Notes: generated by a model from the letters alone, not told the origin. Positions 19,904 through 32,382 are shown, numbered from the stretch's first letter. The stretch: DNA of 64,000 nucleotides from Tricholomella constricta (GCA_013368375.1 JAACJP010000004.1:1-64000); one strand, 5' to 3'. Made by a program: numbers and translations.

Positions 19904-20290
19904 ATCTTCACGCCGTCCTCGTTCCATATTCTCAGCTACGCCCTCCCATTCTCCTCCTTATATTATTAATTTCTTCACCCACCCCCCCCACCATTTCTCT
20001 CCCTTGTATTACTACATCCCCTCCTCATCTTTCTTTTTCTATCTCCTTATTTTTTCGCGCTCCTCTCATCGTTCCTCATCATTTAGCCCTTTAGCTTTAC
20101 CTCGCGACAAAATACATCTACAAAATCGGGCCGAGGCTGACTAATCAGTCGCCTCGCCCGATATGCTATTCTTCTCAAATATTGTGTGCCCGTTTCAATG
20201 CACCGACAATATACGTCTACAAAGTCGGGCCGAAGCTGACTAACCAGCCGCCTCGCCCGATACGCGTGCCCACTCAACGCGCCCGGAGTT
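19904..20290 (+). repeat. 3' flank of retrotransposon with tandem hairpin repeats
   Basis: After the recombinase comes a C/T-rich stretch and then two copies of a 59-bp unit at 20105-20163 and 20204-20262 (6 mismatches), starting CGACAA-ATAC-TCTACAAA. Each contains an imperfect stem in which TCGGGC, GAGGC (GAAGC) and GACT pair with AGTC (AGCC), GCCTC and GCCCGA, leaving bulged C and T. The following spacers are also related (GTGTGCCCGTTTCAATGCAC and GCGTGCCCACTCAACGCGCC), so the unit is a degenerate tandem repeat of about 99 and 77 bp. In Ngaro elements split direct repeats (B1-A2-B2) sit here; that identity is inference. Confidence 0.7.
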
Positions 20291-21498
20291 TCATTGGATT
20301 GCAATGACATTCAGCGTACTTAAATCACCAGGCAACGCATGTTCGTTCAAAGTATTATATCGTCACGGGGAAGCTTGTCGCTGGTGGCCCATAAACATAT
20401 GACGGAGTACATTTAAATATACACTCGTTAGTATCAGCGCGCCGCTGCGAACTACTGGCCGACGGAACAGTTCCATCCTGGTGGGGCTGGTGAGGCCATA
20501 AGTACCGTGTCCGTCCTCGGGCAGACTCTATCTCAATTCAGCAAGCAATAAACGACTACTCAAACTGTATAATTAGTAAGAGGTCATGGAAGAAGACGTG
20601 CGCGAGCACGTACGACTTCTCCGGCGTCCGTGAACGCGTCTGTGGCATGGAGCCCTGGATATCGCCCTTCTCGAAATTGAGGCCTAGGTCGTAATACCTC
20701 CTCGTCGCACAAGAATAAAATGACCGTCGAGCGATTCCACGTGTATCTGTGATGGGAGGAATATTGCCCGAGCACGGAGAGGCGAGGGGGCCCGTGAAGA
20801 GGAGGCTGCGTGCGCACTGGTTGATGACGATGTTCGTTGTGGTGATAGTAATACTAGAGCAGACGTAAAGTACGAGGGAGGTCCTTCCGAGGCTGGGAAC
20901 GAGCGTAAAGGCGAGATTGAGGTAGAGGGGAGACGGTAATCACCTCAGAGATGGTCTTGCTCAGGTCAGACCTCGTTCAGCATCTCAGACTGCGTGAAGA
21001 TTCCCGACGCATAAGGAAGTCCCTCCTTCAGTAGCCCGAGTTCGTCTCTGAGCTTAATTTAAACTGACGGCGTCCTTTCGTCGAGGACTCCTAGAAGCAG
21101 ATCGGCTCTGTGGGTAGATGTCTCCAGCATAAGTATCGTGGTGTTTCCAGGAGAAGAGAATTGACAACCTTTTACTTCTTTGCGCAGGTAGAAATTCATC
21201 GACCGCTCAGCATCTACACCGTAACTTCAAAGGATGTCAGAGCCAAATGAAGGAGAAAGGAGAGTTTACGCGCTCAACATTTAGTTGATGACTTCCGGGA
21301 GGAAAAGCCCCGCGCGGTGAGCTTGTCGATTGTAAGTATCGAGCATCCGTTGCGGACAAATGATCGTGAGTGCTGTCGCGTGCCGTCACAGTCACGTCAC
21401 TCCCAGCCTCCAATCCACCACGATGAGTGTACGCTAAATTTTTGCGCGCCATTCCTTCCGCTCACCCTTTGCTCCAGACTTTCACTATCGCAGAGCCT
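20291..21498. other. Flank with unrecognised minus-strand protein traces
   Basis: On the minus strand, 20760-20580 reads in two frames VILFLCDEEVL and RRYYDLGLNFEKGDIQGSMP then RTPEKSYVLAHVFFHDLLL, and 21090-20990 reads RDELGLLKEGLPYASGIFTQ. These are protein-like, need frame changes or introns, and resemble a fragment at 60330-60170. No family could be named and no complete gene could be built. Confidence 0.35.
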
Positions 21499-24400
21499 AT
21501 GGACGAGGACATTCTCAGCGACGTCGTGCCGAGCAATATTGTCTCGAGACAGGTATTCTGCACCCCATTTTAAGCATCACAATGGTGACGTGACGTTCAT
21601 TCTAGCCGAGTCATGGCGCGGACGGCGAGAGCGAGTTTGAAGACGACGCAATGGACGAGGACGAGCTTGTGAGCGATACGGAGCAGCAGCCGGTGCGTCG
21701 TAGAGTCTCTGAAGGATGTCGTGATACTGACATGTGAACGACAGGACAAGGCGACGGCAAAGCTTCAGGCGACAGAAGAGAAGAGGAAGAAAAAGCAGAA
21801 CAGGAAGGCGGCGGAGGGGAAGTTGCAGGTCAAGAGGAAGGAAATGGACAAGGCCAAGGTGTGTTGATTGTTGGATTTGTCAGGACGAAACTGACGCGCG
21901 CTTCAGATGGCGGATGCTGTGAAACGGTACTCTTATCTTCTGGGACAAACGGAGCTTTTCAAGCACTTTGTTGATATCAAAGTGAGCAACGTCTCGCTGT
22001 ATTAACGATGCTTTCTTACAGCGAAACAGCGCGCCCGCGATCCAGAGTATGCTGCAATGATGGACGCGCAGCCGAAGCCTAAAGGGCGTGGGCGGAAAAA
22101 GGCAAAGTACGTGGCCACCTTGTCCGCTTGTCTCTGTCGCTTAAGAGTCTCACAGTGATACCGTTGCCCGACACCGAAAGTCTGAAAAGGAGGAGGACGA
22201 GGAGATGCTGAAAGATGGTGAATTGGCCGCGGACGGCAATGACCAGCCGTATGTCTTTGAGGAGTCGCCCAGCTGTGCGTTCACTCCTTTTACCATATCA
22301 TTGCTCAATGACTCACTGCATCTTCAGTCATTCATGGAACCATGCGCGCCTACCAGCTGCAAGGTCTCAACTGGATGGTATCATTACACCATAACGGGCT
22401 GAACGGTATCCTCGCCGACGAGATGGTGTGTGTCTCTCCGCCTTTTTTGTCATTTTCAACTACAACTTTCCTTCAGGGTCTCGGTAAAACCCTGCAAACA
22501 ATATCCTTCCTCTCCTACCTCAAGCACTACCGGGAAACCTCCGGCCCTCATCTTGTCGTCGTGCCCAAATCCACCCTCCAAAACTGGCAGCGCGAGTTCG
22601 AGAGATGGACGCCAGACGTGAGCGTCGTGATCCTGACGGGGACACCGCCGGAGCGCGCAGAAATCATCGCCAACCGACTGATCACGCAAGACTTCGAGGT
22701 GTGCATCACGTCGTACGAGATGTGTCTCATCGAAAAGTCGACGTTCAAGAAGTTCTCGTTCGAGTACATCGTCATCGACGAGGCGCACCGCATCAAGAAC
22801 GTCGACTCCATCCTCTCGCAGATCGTGCGCGAGTTCATGTCCCGCGGGCGCCTGCTCATCACCGGCACGCCGCTCCAGAACAACTTGAAGGAGCTGTTCG
22901 CGCTGCTCAACTTTATATGCCCGGAGATCTTTGTGGAGTATAAGGACTTGGACAGCTTCTTGCACAAGGACGAGAGTGGGGCGGATGCGGAGGAAGAGAA
23001 GAGCAAGAAGGTCGTGGAGGCGCTGCATAAGATCTTGAGGCCTTTCTTGCTGCGGCGAGTCAAGTCGGACGTCGAGAAGAACTTGCTGCCCAGTGCGTCC
23101 CTCAGACGGAACGCGTGACGTTGCGATACTGACCGTTGACACACAGAGAAAGAAATCAACATCTACGTCGGGCTAACGGAGATGCAGCGAAAATGGTACC
23201 GGTCGGTCCTCGAAAAGGACATCGACGCAGTCAATGGTGCGCACATACAGCCTCTTCCCATGTTTCCCATCCTCACAGCATTACATTCTCAGGTCTGACA
23301 GGAAAGAAGGAGGGCAAGACGCGGCTGATGAACATGGTCATGCAGGTACTTACGCCCCTGCAGCTACCAAACAGGACCTTAACCTCATCTCTCCCTAGCT
23401 CCGCAAAGTAACCTGCCACCCGTATCTCTTTGACGGCGCCGAGCCCGGGCCTCCATACACCACGGACGAGCACCTGATCCAGAACTCGGGCAAGATGATC
23501 ATCCTCGACAAGCTCCTGGGCGCGATGAAATCCAAGGGCTCGCGTGTGCTCATCTTCAGCCAGATGAGCCGCGTGCTCGACATCCTCGAGGACTACTGCC
23601 TCTTCCGCCAATACAGTGCGTGGCGCTTCTTGCTGGGGGTTCTGGAGCTAATGCATTTATTGTTATTTTTATTGTAGAGTACTGCCGTATCGATGGAGGC
23701 ACGGCACACGATGACCGTATTCTTGCGATCGACGAGTATAATAAGCCCGAGAGCGAAAAGTTCATCTTCCTCCTCACGACGCGCGCCGGCGGCTTGGGTA
23801 TCAACTTGACGACGGCCGACATTGTCGTGCTGTACGACAGCGACTGGTGCGTCCCCCCCCCCTTCCCCCCTTTTTCTCCCAATGATGATGATGATGGTAA
23901 TTGCGCACATAGGAACCCGCAAGCGGATTTGCAGGCGATGGACCGGGCGCATAGGATCGGGCAGACGAAGCAGGTGTATGTGTTCCGGTTCATCACGGAG
24001 GGGAGCGTGGAGGAGCGTATGCTTGAGCGGGCGGCACAGAAGCTGAGGCTGGATCAGCTCGTGATCCAGCAGGGGCGGACGCAGCAGGCCAAGGGTGCGT
24101 CCCCATTCCCGTTGTTTTGTTTGTTTTGTTTTGTGGGAAAACGGGGTACTGATGTGTGTTGTGTTTTTGTTGGTTTGGGCAGCGGCGGCGAACAAGGAGG
24201 AATTGTTGGAGATGATTACGCATGGGGCGGATAAGATCATCAATTCGTCGGATGAGTGAGTTTGTTATTTATATTGTTTTTTTATCTGTGGGGGGGATAT
24301 TTACGCGGTCTCAGGCTGTTGGTGAACGATGACATCGAGGCGATTATCCAGCGCGGGGAGGAGCGCACGTCGGAGCTGAACAGCAAATACGAGGGGCTCA

Positions 24401-26068
24401 ACCTGGAGGATCTGAGCAACTTCAAGTCCGAGGCGTCCGTGCAGCAGTGGGAAGGGGAGGACTTTCGGCCGGGGGTGCGTATCCTCCTCCCACATCACAC
24501 CCCCCCCACTGTAAACGATGATGACTGACCCCCCCCCCCTCCCCTTCCCAACACACATACAGAAAAAGCAGCTCAACTTTAACCTGCTGTCGCTGTCGAA
24601 ACGCGAACGCAAGTCGAACTATTCGGTGGATAATTACTTCAAGGATACGTTGCGCGCGGGCCCGTCGAAACCTGACAAGGCCGTCAAGGTGCCCCGCGCG
24701 CCCAAGCAGATCTCCATGTGCGTTGTTCTTGTTCTTGTTCTTTGCTCTCCTTGATCCGCTCTCCTTGACGCTGAGGCTGACGGTTGGTGGTTCGATTCTT
24801 CATTGCTACAGCCAGGACTTTCAGTTCTTCCCGCCGGAGCTGGCGGTGCTCCAGGAGCGGGAGCTTGCTGTGCACAAGGTATGTACGCATAACGCATAAC
24901 CATATGTTTTCGCTTTGCCGTTCGGTGGGCTGAACGCTGACGGGTCACGTTGCTTTCACAGCGGCTGAATGGGATCACGGCGACGCTGCGGGAGCCTGCG
25001 GGAGCGGAGGACACGCCGGAGAAGCTGGAGGCAGAGCGGGCTGCGGCGCAGGAGTTTATCGATAGCGGTGCGTATCCCCTTTGATGTAGAAGGGGTAGTG
25101 GTTTTAACGTGGTTTCTTATTGTAGCGGAGGCGTTGACGGAGGAGGAGATGGCGGAAAAGGAGGGGTACATCGAGGAAGGCTTCCCGGATTGGAGCCGGC
25201 GCGACTTTCAGCAGTTTGTCAAGGCGCTTGAGGCGTATGGGTGGTGGGTTATTTTACCAACAAACGCTCCCCCTGGTGATCGCGGCTGAAGTGTTATTTA
25301 TTGGATTTTTCTATGTAGGGCAGAGCCGTTCGAGGTGTACGCGGCGGAGATACAGGAAAAGACGCCGGAGGACGTGGAAAAGTATTATTATACGTTTGAG
25401 CAAAAGTGGCGGACGCTGGCTGGTGCGTGTATCTTATATTACTGTTATTGCAGGTTCAGTTTCAGTATTCTAACGCCCCCCCCCCCCACAGAAGCACCCC
25501 GGATCGAAGCACGCATCGCAGAGGGCGAAGCCAAGCGGACGAAGCGGGACAACCTCGAGTTCCTGCTGGCGCGCAAGATCGCGTCGGTGTCGCACCCGAT
25601 GCAGGAGCTGGAGCTGAACTACCCGACGACGAAGGGCAAGGTGTACTCTGAGGAGGAGGACCGGTACCTCCTGTGCCGGCTGTTCCACTACGGGATGCAG
25701 GCGGACGACGTGTACGAGCGCATCAAGAAGGACATAACGGAGTTTCCGGTGTTTCGGTTTGATTGGTTCTTCAAGAGCAGGAGCCCGCAGGAGCTGCAGC
25801 GGCGGTGTAATACGCTGCTTGGGATGATTGAGAAGGAGGCGGAGGCGAGGATGCAGGAGGAGGCGAGGGTTCGGGGGGCGGGGAAGGGAAAGGTGGGTTT
25901 TCTTTTGCGTTCGTTTTGTAAGTGTGCATAAGGGGCTGATTGCGTTGTGTTGGGTAGAAGCGCGGGATTGAGGAGGTGCAAAAGGCGGAGAAGAAAGAGT
26001 CGAGGCCGTCGACGCCGACGGGGGGGTCTGGGTCTGGCAAGCGGACGGCCAAGAAGAAAAAGACGTAG
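21499..26068 (+). CDS. ISW2: ISWI-family chromatin-remodelling ATPase (ISW1/ISW2-like)
   Basis: Starts [18 protein letters not shown] (first intron 21553-21605) and ends [14 protein letters not shown] at 26066-26068; about twenty short introns. After an acidic N-terminus comes [14 protein letters not shown] (AutoN/ppHSA-like), then the SNF2 ATPase: ADEM then GLGKT (Walker A, split by intron 22426-22476), [10 protein letters not shown] (DEAH box), [10 protein letters not shown], and in the second lobe [28 protein letters not shown] and [12 protein letters not shown]. Downstream lie the HAND region, a SANT-like repeat ([17 protein letters not shown]) and SLIDE ([36 protein letters not shown]). 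This order is diagnostic of ISWI, the nucleosome-spacing motor. ISW1 versus ISW2 cannot be separated by eye. All motifs are intact and splice sites are normal, so the gene should be functional. Confidence 0.95.
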
Positions 26069-26426
26069 TGTACATACAGTAATTAGAGCGAGAGTCATGT
26101 GCCAAGGCCGGATATTTGGCGGGTTGCTATGGGCATTGTTATGTCGGGGATTTCGACAGATGTGACCAGCAGCATGTGAACGGAAAGTTTTGAAATAAGT
26201 TTAGCTTGTAACGTAGACGTCGACGACTCCACATTGTGCGATAGTTGTACCACCATTCCCTTTTGTAAATGCAGCGCGTGTGGTCGACGTACCTGGACAA
26301 TTCGCACCGCCGAGGACGGTCCAGCAGCCCGCATCTGGTGCGTAACGACCATGAGATAAAATTAAACGTGACTGATCATTAACTTTCCTCCTTGTCTTGC
26401 TCTTCCTTACATCGATAATATCTCAG

Positions 26427-28024
26427 ATGGATTCCTCTCCGTAAGTCGTCTTTCTTCTTCTCTTGCCTCTTCTCGCCATTTACTCATCCCACGCCATCCA
26501 TCCCATACATACAGAGGCCATTCACGCCCCGCCTCCGTCACATCCCACGCCCACTCGGCCTACTCCCAAGCAGGCTCGACACGTCACATCCTCAGCGACT
26601 CCAACGGCGGGGGACCGCTCGACCCGCCCAATGCCCCCTTTGCCTACACCGGCGCAGGCACAGGCCGCCGCAGCCCCACCACCGACAGCAGCAACGTCTC
26701 GCTGACGGTGAACTACCTCCCCTCCAAGTTTTCCACCACGCTGCTCTCGCCGGGCGGGAGCCTCACGCGCAAGCGCAAGGGCGGCAACGACAATGGCAGG
26801 GGCAGGGGCATGGACATGGGCATGGACGCGGTGGTGCCGAAGCGCGGGGGCGGGGTGGAGGCGTTTCGGAGCGGCGAGGCGCGCATGCCTGGCCAGGGCG
26901 ATGATGATTATGATGGAGTGCAGAGCGGGTGGTTTGGGGGCAAGGAGGGCGGGACGACGCCGCCCAAGAGGCTGCGCTGGAATAAATTCAAATGGGTGCT
27001 TTTCTTTGCTAATATTCTTGTGCGTCTCGCTTGTCTTGTCGTTTTTTTACCCTTTCCTTCTTGCTCGACTTTGGCTGATTTCTTTTTTGTTTTTTTTTTT
27101 CTTCCCTTTTGCTAGATGACGATGTACTCCCTCCTCTCGCTCGTCTTCTGCCTTCTCACCTGGTTCAACGTCTGGACGCGCGCCGACATCGTCCGCGTCG
27201 GCAACAGGCCCGAGCTCATCGTCTCCACGCTCGCCGCCTCCTTCGGTGTGCTCACCTCCGTAGTCGGATGGGCCGGCATCCTGCTGAACAACCGCTCCTT
27301 CCTCGCAACCTACACCTTCTTCCTCTGGATCACCTTCGCCTTCCTCGTCATCCCCGGGTACATCTCCTACCGTCGCCAAGCCTTCAACCTCGAGGGCAAG
27401 GTCAACGCCCAATGGTCTCGGGACCTGGGCGCCTTGGGGCGCGCGCGCATCCAGACCCAGCTCGAGTGCTGCGGCTACTTCTCGCCCTTCATCGAGGCGA
27501 CCGTCACTCAGACCTGCTATGCCCGCAGCGTCCTGCCCGGGTGCAAGCGCCCGTACCTGGAGTTCCAGAAGATGGTATTAGGGAGATGGTTCGTCGTGGC
27601 TTTTGCCATCGTCCCGCTCCACGTCCTCGTCATGCTCGCAGGCCTCCTCTGCTCCAACCACGTCACGTACCGTTTCGGAAAGGGCATGATGCCCAAGGCG
27701 TACCGCCTCAGTATGCACAGTATGGCTGTCATCATGGACAACTACGCAAAGTATGTCCTTCCCCCCCCCCCCACTTCCCTTCGCTTATTGGAGTGAGCTG
27801 ACCCCCCGTTGAACCTTGAACCTTGAAGCCAGCTAGCGGAACAGTACGGCAGCGACGTCGCCTCGGAGATCCTCGCCAAATCCCGCTCCAACCTCCACCT
27901 CGACGCAATGCAGACCATGCCCTACACCCCCGGCTCCGCGCACCAGCAGCACCACCAGCACGGGGGCGGGTACCATGGGAAATACGACTCGGTAGGCGGG
28001 AGGGCGCCTGAGGGCGCCTCGTGA
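26427..28024 (+). CDS. Tetraspanin, Tsp2-like
   Basis: The first exon is tiny (MDSSP, donor GTAAGT), joined to a long Ser/Pro/Gly-rich cytoplasmic N-terminus (GHSRPASVTSHAHSAYSQAG onward). Helix 1 spans the intron at 27020-27115 (FKWVLFFANIL then MTMYSLLSLVFCLLTWF), helices 2 and 3 are LAASFGVLTSVVGWAGILL and YTFFLWITFAFLVIPGYISY, and helix 4 is VVAFAIVPLHVLVMLAGLLC. The large extracellular loop has the hallmark CCGYFSPFIEA, then CYARSVLPGCKR, matching the CCG tetraspanin signature. Fungal Tsp2 proteins are known basidiomycete tetraspanins; the exact orthology is inferred. The C-terminus is His/Gly-rich and ends APEGAS. A decayed copy of this gene lies at 63105-63980. Confidence 0.85.
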
Positions 28025-30260
28025 GCTTCGCCCACACTATGTGTATGTTTGTGCCCCGACCCGACCCGACGACGACGACGATGATAGCTTGCTTGCTTGC
28101 TTGTACACGCTCACACGCTCACACCTCACCCACCCACTACCTACTCACTCACTCACTCACTTGAAACGGAAACGGAAACAACGGAAACCAAGACGGGAAA
28201 CGGAGAACGGCTACCCCCTTCCCCCCCATACCACACCACACCACACTACACATGTACATGTACATGTACATACATACCCTCTCCCTCCCCCCACGCCCAC
28301 CACGCGCTCTATAAATATATAAATATATATACATAACATATACTTATACCGTATACTTGACGCCGACACCGCCTGTCGATCGACTCACCTTTCGCCCTTC
28401 GCACTCACTCTTACTCTTACTCCTACTCTCTCTTACTCTTGCGCTTCCCCCCTCCCTCCATCCCGCACCCGCCCCCTCGTGCCACGCTGTTGCTGTTGGT
28501 GTACGCATATCGCATATACTTATACCATATACCCCCCCCCCAGCCTCTTGGCCCTTGCGCCGCGCCCTACTGTGCGTGCGCGTGTATGCTGTGTGTCTGG
28601 TCCAGCGTTGCGAAGCACAAACAAAAAAGAACAAAAAAAGTAAAAAGGAGTGTCGACAATGTCCAAGCGCGAAAAGTCAGAATACCACTTACTAGAGCAG
28701 CAAAAGAGGATACTTAAGAGAGGATCCAGGATCCGGATGAGGTTGGTTTTGAAGGTGAGTGTGGGTTGTGCGCTTTGGGCTTTGGGCTTTGGGCTTGGGC
28801 TTGAAGATGGAAATTATGATGTTTGGGGCTGGCTAGGGGGACGGGAAAAAACGCAGGATGTATGCACCCCCGATGTCGGACCACGTCGCGGCAGAAGCAG
28901 AAGCAGAAGCAGAAGCGCAGACGGTAGACGGGAACAGGAAAACACCCCACCTGCGAAGAATCTCTATGCTCTGTGTCACGGGCGATGCGATGCCAGATGC
29001 CAGATGCCAGATGCCAGGGGCCCCCTGCTGGAGGTTTTGTCATGGTAGTGCCAGTGGTCGTGGTCATGAATCATCATCATGATCGCGTGAATCGTGCGCG
29101 TGAATCGCGGTGAGTCGCGGAAAATGGGAGGAGGAGGATGAGTCCGGCACGGCTTGGGTGTGAGTGGGCTTGAATATGCGTTCCCCCTCCTCCTGCATCG
29201 ACTTTCGAAGTCACCAGCCACCCCGATGTGCCCGAGTCCCGAGTCCGCGGCAGCAGCAGAGGCAGCAGGCAGAAGAAGAAGCACAGACGGGAGCAAGGAA
29301 CAAGGGGAATACATAGTGGAACAGTGGAACAGGGAAACAGTGGAACAAGGGAACACCGACGTGCGAAAAACCAGTTCTGCTGTGTCCCGGGAGATGCGAT
29401 GTTAGTGGAGGTTCATCGTGAACGCGGGATCGGTGCGCGCGACGGCTGCTTGTTCAGGGCGTGGCACTTTCACTTGAGTGTATGGCGATGGTGATAGCGA
29501 TGGCGAGGGCGCTGGCCATCATGATGGTCCCGGTCATAGATCGCAGGAAGGAGAGAGAGGGGAAACGTTGCGGATTCAGATTAGATTCAGGATCCGCGAA
29601 GCCTCGCGATCGGAATCGGACGCAGACGCGCGGGAGGAAGAGGTGAGACTGGGTTGTGCTGCTGGGACTGATGCTCGTGGTGGTGGTGGTGCGTACGGGA
29701 TTGCGTTGACAAGGCATGACGACATTCAGATCCAGGTCCGCCGCCGCCGAGATGCGGCATGCCGACTCGCCTTTTTTGAACCCGCTTCGCGGACGCGATA
29801 TTTGTCGTCCTTGACTTACTGCAGCTCAAATACACGTCCGCTCGATACTACCTGTGATTCGCGCCCACTGCCTTTTACCTTTCGAAGAATCATGATCAGC
29901 CTAAACCCAACATGTCATCGCAGCATTGCAGTTGCAGACACACGAGCTCCTAGCTCCGATACAGTGTGGCATGGACAGTGGCAACACCTCGAACAGGCAG
30001 GCTAAAATCAAGTAACACAAACTAAGCAGTAGAATATATGTAAATACAATTGCAAGTGTAGAATGGTAGACGGTAAAAAAAAAAAGGCTCGCCCAAGCTC
30101 AACAAGCTCTCATTTCAAAGTTCGATTCCTGCAGTGTCTGTGTTTGTGACCGGCGACCCCAAAGCGAGGAACGGCGGGAATACCTCCTGGACGCGTGATC
30201 GCGTTCAATAGTCTGCTCAACACCGATTTCAAGTTGTAGCTGACAGATCCATTATGAACC
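28025..30260. other. Low-complexity intergenic region with an internal duplication
   Basis: No gene was recognised. The region has many simple repeats: CACT and CACA runs near 28150-28250, ACATGT/ATGTAC repeats near 28248-28272, TATA-rich 28310-28350, CAGAAG repeats near 28892-28915 and four CAGATGC-type words near 28987-29017. The segment 28885-28990 is repeated in diverged form at 29241-29402 (GCGGCAG-AGCAG, CAGACGG, GAACA-GG, GTGTC-CGGG-GATGCGATG). Long overlapping ORFs on both strands arise from the skewed composition. Confidence 0.5.
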
Positions 30261-32382
30261 TCAGCTCCCCTTGTATCGAAGCGAAAATACACAAACCTTT
30301 GGGACCTTCGCGGGTGACACATATACCTCCAACGGGTCCTGTCATACATCAGCTCACGCTGACCAAGCGATGGGGGAAACACAAGGGGTACACAAGGGGT
30401 ACACACCGGAACACCATGGCTATCCAAAGAAGTCGAGCGTTCCCGAGGAAAGTCCGACGTCGTCGACAGGATGGGAAGCGCACTGTGCACCCACCGGGGT
30501 CGGTGGCGGGTCCGCATACGCCGGAGCTCCTTTCTCGTGTTCAGCGATGCAAGCAACGAGTTCGCATAGACTGGCGTTTAGTTACACTGTCCGTCAGGGA
30601 TCGACAAGGATGGGCTGAGCGCTGCGGGACGTACGCTTCCCGATCACGAAATGGAGTCCGAGGAAGATCAGGTTCGTGGGCATTGTCAGCCACTATGCAT
30701 GGCTATACGTTATCTGAACAACGAGGAAATAGAAAAGATAGAGAACATACACATATCAAAGAGGCCACTGCCGCTAGGCTATGGCGAAGTGTGAGAGTTT
30801 CTACTACGCTGGCGTAAATGAACGGCCCCTTACCAAGTGAGAGCGCCAGTCTCCAGAGTATACAGTGTCAGGGTATCAATGACTTGTATCATTCTATATG
30901 GTTTCATTTAACGTCTGCAGTGCGTAAATACCGGAGAAGAAAAGATAACAACACACATGGTCGAGCCCATCCGACCTCGCATCTCCCGGAGGAAATAATA
31001 CAGCCATCCCGTGATGATGACATCCGTACCAGCCGACAAAGACAGCCCAGTCGTGAACACCCACTGTAGCCTTGTTAGCAAGAATGCTAACGGCATTCCA
31101 GGAGATAGAGAAGAACGAACGCCGGGGTATCTCTCTGTAAAGGCCGAGTATCTCTGAAGACGGACCCTAAGTAATTGAAAGGAATCAGGAAATGTCAATG
31201 GTCTGAATACATCCTTGGAATCACATCTCGACGGTGGAGACTATGGTATCGTATTAGATGTACCAGCATCACCCCACTACCAGATGGGGGGGGGACTCAC
31301 CAGATGCCGCAACTTTCAGGCAAACGGCGAACGACGAACGGCGAACGACGAATAGCCCATGAGTTTCCTCTACTTGGTCCTCAGTATCCACGGGGTCCAC
31401 TCACAAAGTCTCAATAACGCAAGGAGCACGATGGGCGCAGTAATGTACCAATTCTTCTTGCTGGCTTTTTGGGAAAAAAAGGTCATCCGTCACGAGTTCA
31501 TTAATACAAGGAAACAACGTTGGCCCAGGGCTGGCTGGCTCACTCACATCGGAGGATCTTCTGGGCGAAGAAACTATCGTGGAATTATTTTTATGCTTGA
31601 TACCACGAGCTGACTGAAAGGGTGCTTATGCTTATGCTTACCAATGCGCAACGAACGTCTGGAGTGCCTTCAAACCAAATCGGGGGGAATACTACGTCAG
31701 CTCCGTCGTGGACCTCGATATTACCCGACTGAGAACGTTACCGTAACGACGACTGTGAACTGGATGTTTCCACTTGAGCGCAGTAGGGCTTTCATTGGAA
31801 GCAAGAACATACAGCGACAGACCTAGATGGTCCACGGATGTCAACACTATAGTATAGCGTATCGATAGTGAGATGTATTGAAGCGAACGCTACGTACCAA
31901 GGAATATGATCTATCCGTGTCCTTTCCCCAAAGAAAGTGATAAAATAGTTGACAAGGGAAGCCCCAAGGAACGCCGAGTGTGTCAAGTCAAGTGTCCTTT
32001 CAAGTCCAGCGGTTGGTTCACAGTCGATATTCATAGAGAGAGAGAGAGAGAGAAACCGCAAGCTTACCATACAGCACAGACCTCAAAATGCATGCATGCA
32101 CTACCCGTCAGCCAGAGCCTACCTGCCTTCACGGGGGGGGAGCTGACACACCCGAAAAAACGTACGTACCAGTGCTTTAAAAGTGTACAGATCATCCGGG
32201 TAGACCTTGAAGTATATGACACACTGCAAGCCGACGATTCCGCTCAGTCTATGCCAGAGTCAGTGTCAGGCCAGAATTGGAGTCCAGTCCAGAAGAGACT
32301 GAAGGACGCACGCAAAGGCCACTGAAGTGCCCAACAGGATGGCCCCGTACGTTGAAGGTATACTGATACTGATATCAGCCAT
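30261..32382 (-). CDS. DUF6534 seven-helix membrane protein 1
   Basis: Starts at 32382 as MADISISIPSTYGAILLGTS; after an intron follows LSGIVGLQCVIYFKVYPDD. Further exons give DLTHSAFLGASLVNYFITFF, FFAQKILR then SKKNWYITAPIVLLALLRL, LQWVFTTGLSLSAGTDVIIT, NLIFLGLHFVIGK and VYANSLLASLNTRKELRRMR. This is the full order of the Agaricomycete DUF6534 family: a TYGALLLG start, an LDT/DLTHS motif, an SK(K/R)NW loop, a D in the fifth helix and the closing NSLLASLNxR. A last exon after TATGACAG gives PLEVYVSPAKVPKV and a stop at 30261-30263. No frame-breaking change was seen. Function is unknown; these are plasma- or endomembrane proteins with receptor-like topology. Its start faces the iPGM remnant about 0.9 kb away. 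Confidence 0.78.
32034..32053 (+). repeat. (GA)n microsatellite in intron
   Basis: A run of GA dinucleotides lies in an intron of the minus-strand DUF6534 gene. Similar GA runs are at 32467-32500, 32898-32912 and 53527-53546. Confidence 0.7.

Larger units (their letters stand above)
15300..20290 (+). mobile_element. Tyrosine-recombinase retrotransposon (Ngaro/DIRS type)
   Basis: Three open ORFs in one orientation encode a Gag-like protein with zinc fingers, an RT-RNase H protein and a tyrosine recombinase, the combination that defines the DIRS order. The RT ORF ends directly after RNase H with no methyltransferase-like domain, which fits Ngaro better than DIRS proper. Codon use is C-rich and uniform over all three ORFs and there are no introns or stops, so the copy is young. 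Terminal structure: short repeats occur before the Gag ORF (15480-15595) and two copies of a 59-bp hairpin repeat follow the recombinase (20105-20262), but I could not match left to right ends, so the boundaries are approximate. Confidence 0.85.

Noticed and set aside
22456..23162. Long minus-strand ORFs (228 and 204 aa) opposite the ISWI gene
   Set aside because: They mirror the highly conserved plus-strand ATPase and result from GC-rich codon use.
29454..29840. Minus-strand histidine-rich ORFs near 29.5-29.8 kb
   Set aside because: They come from GTGGTGGTG and GCGATGGTG simple-sequence DNA and show no family features.
30110..30140. GTTCGATTCC as a tRNA T-loop
   Set aside because: The flanking bases do not form a T stem and no acceptor or anticodon arm could be drawn; no tRNA was found anywhere in the window.
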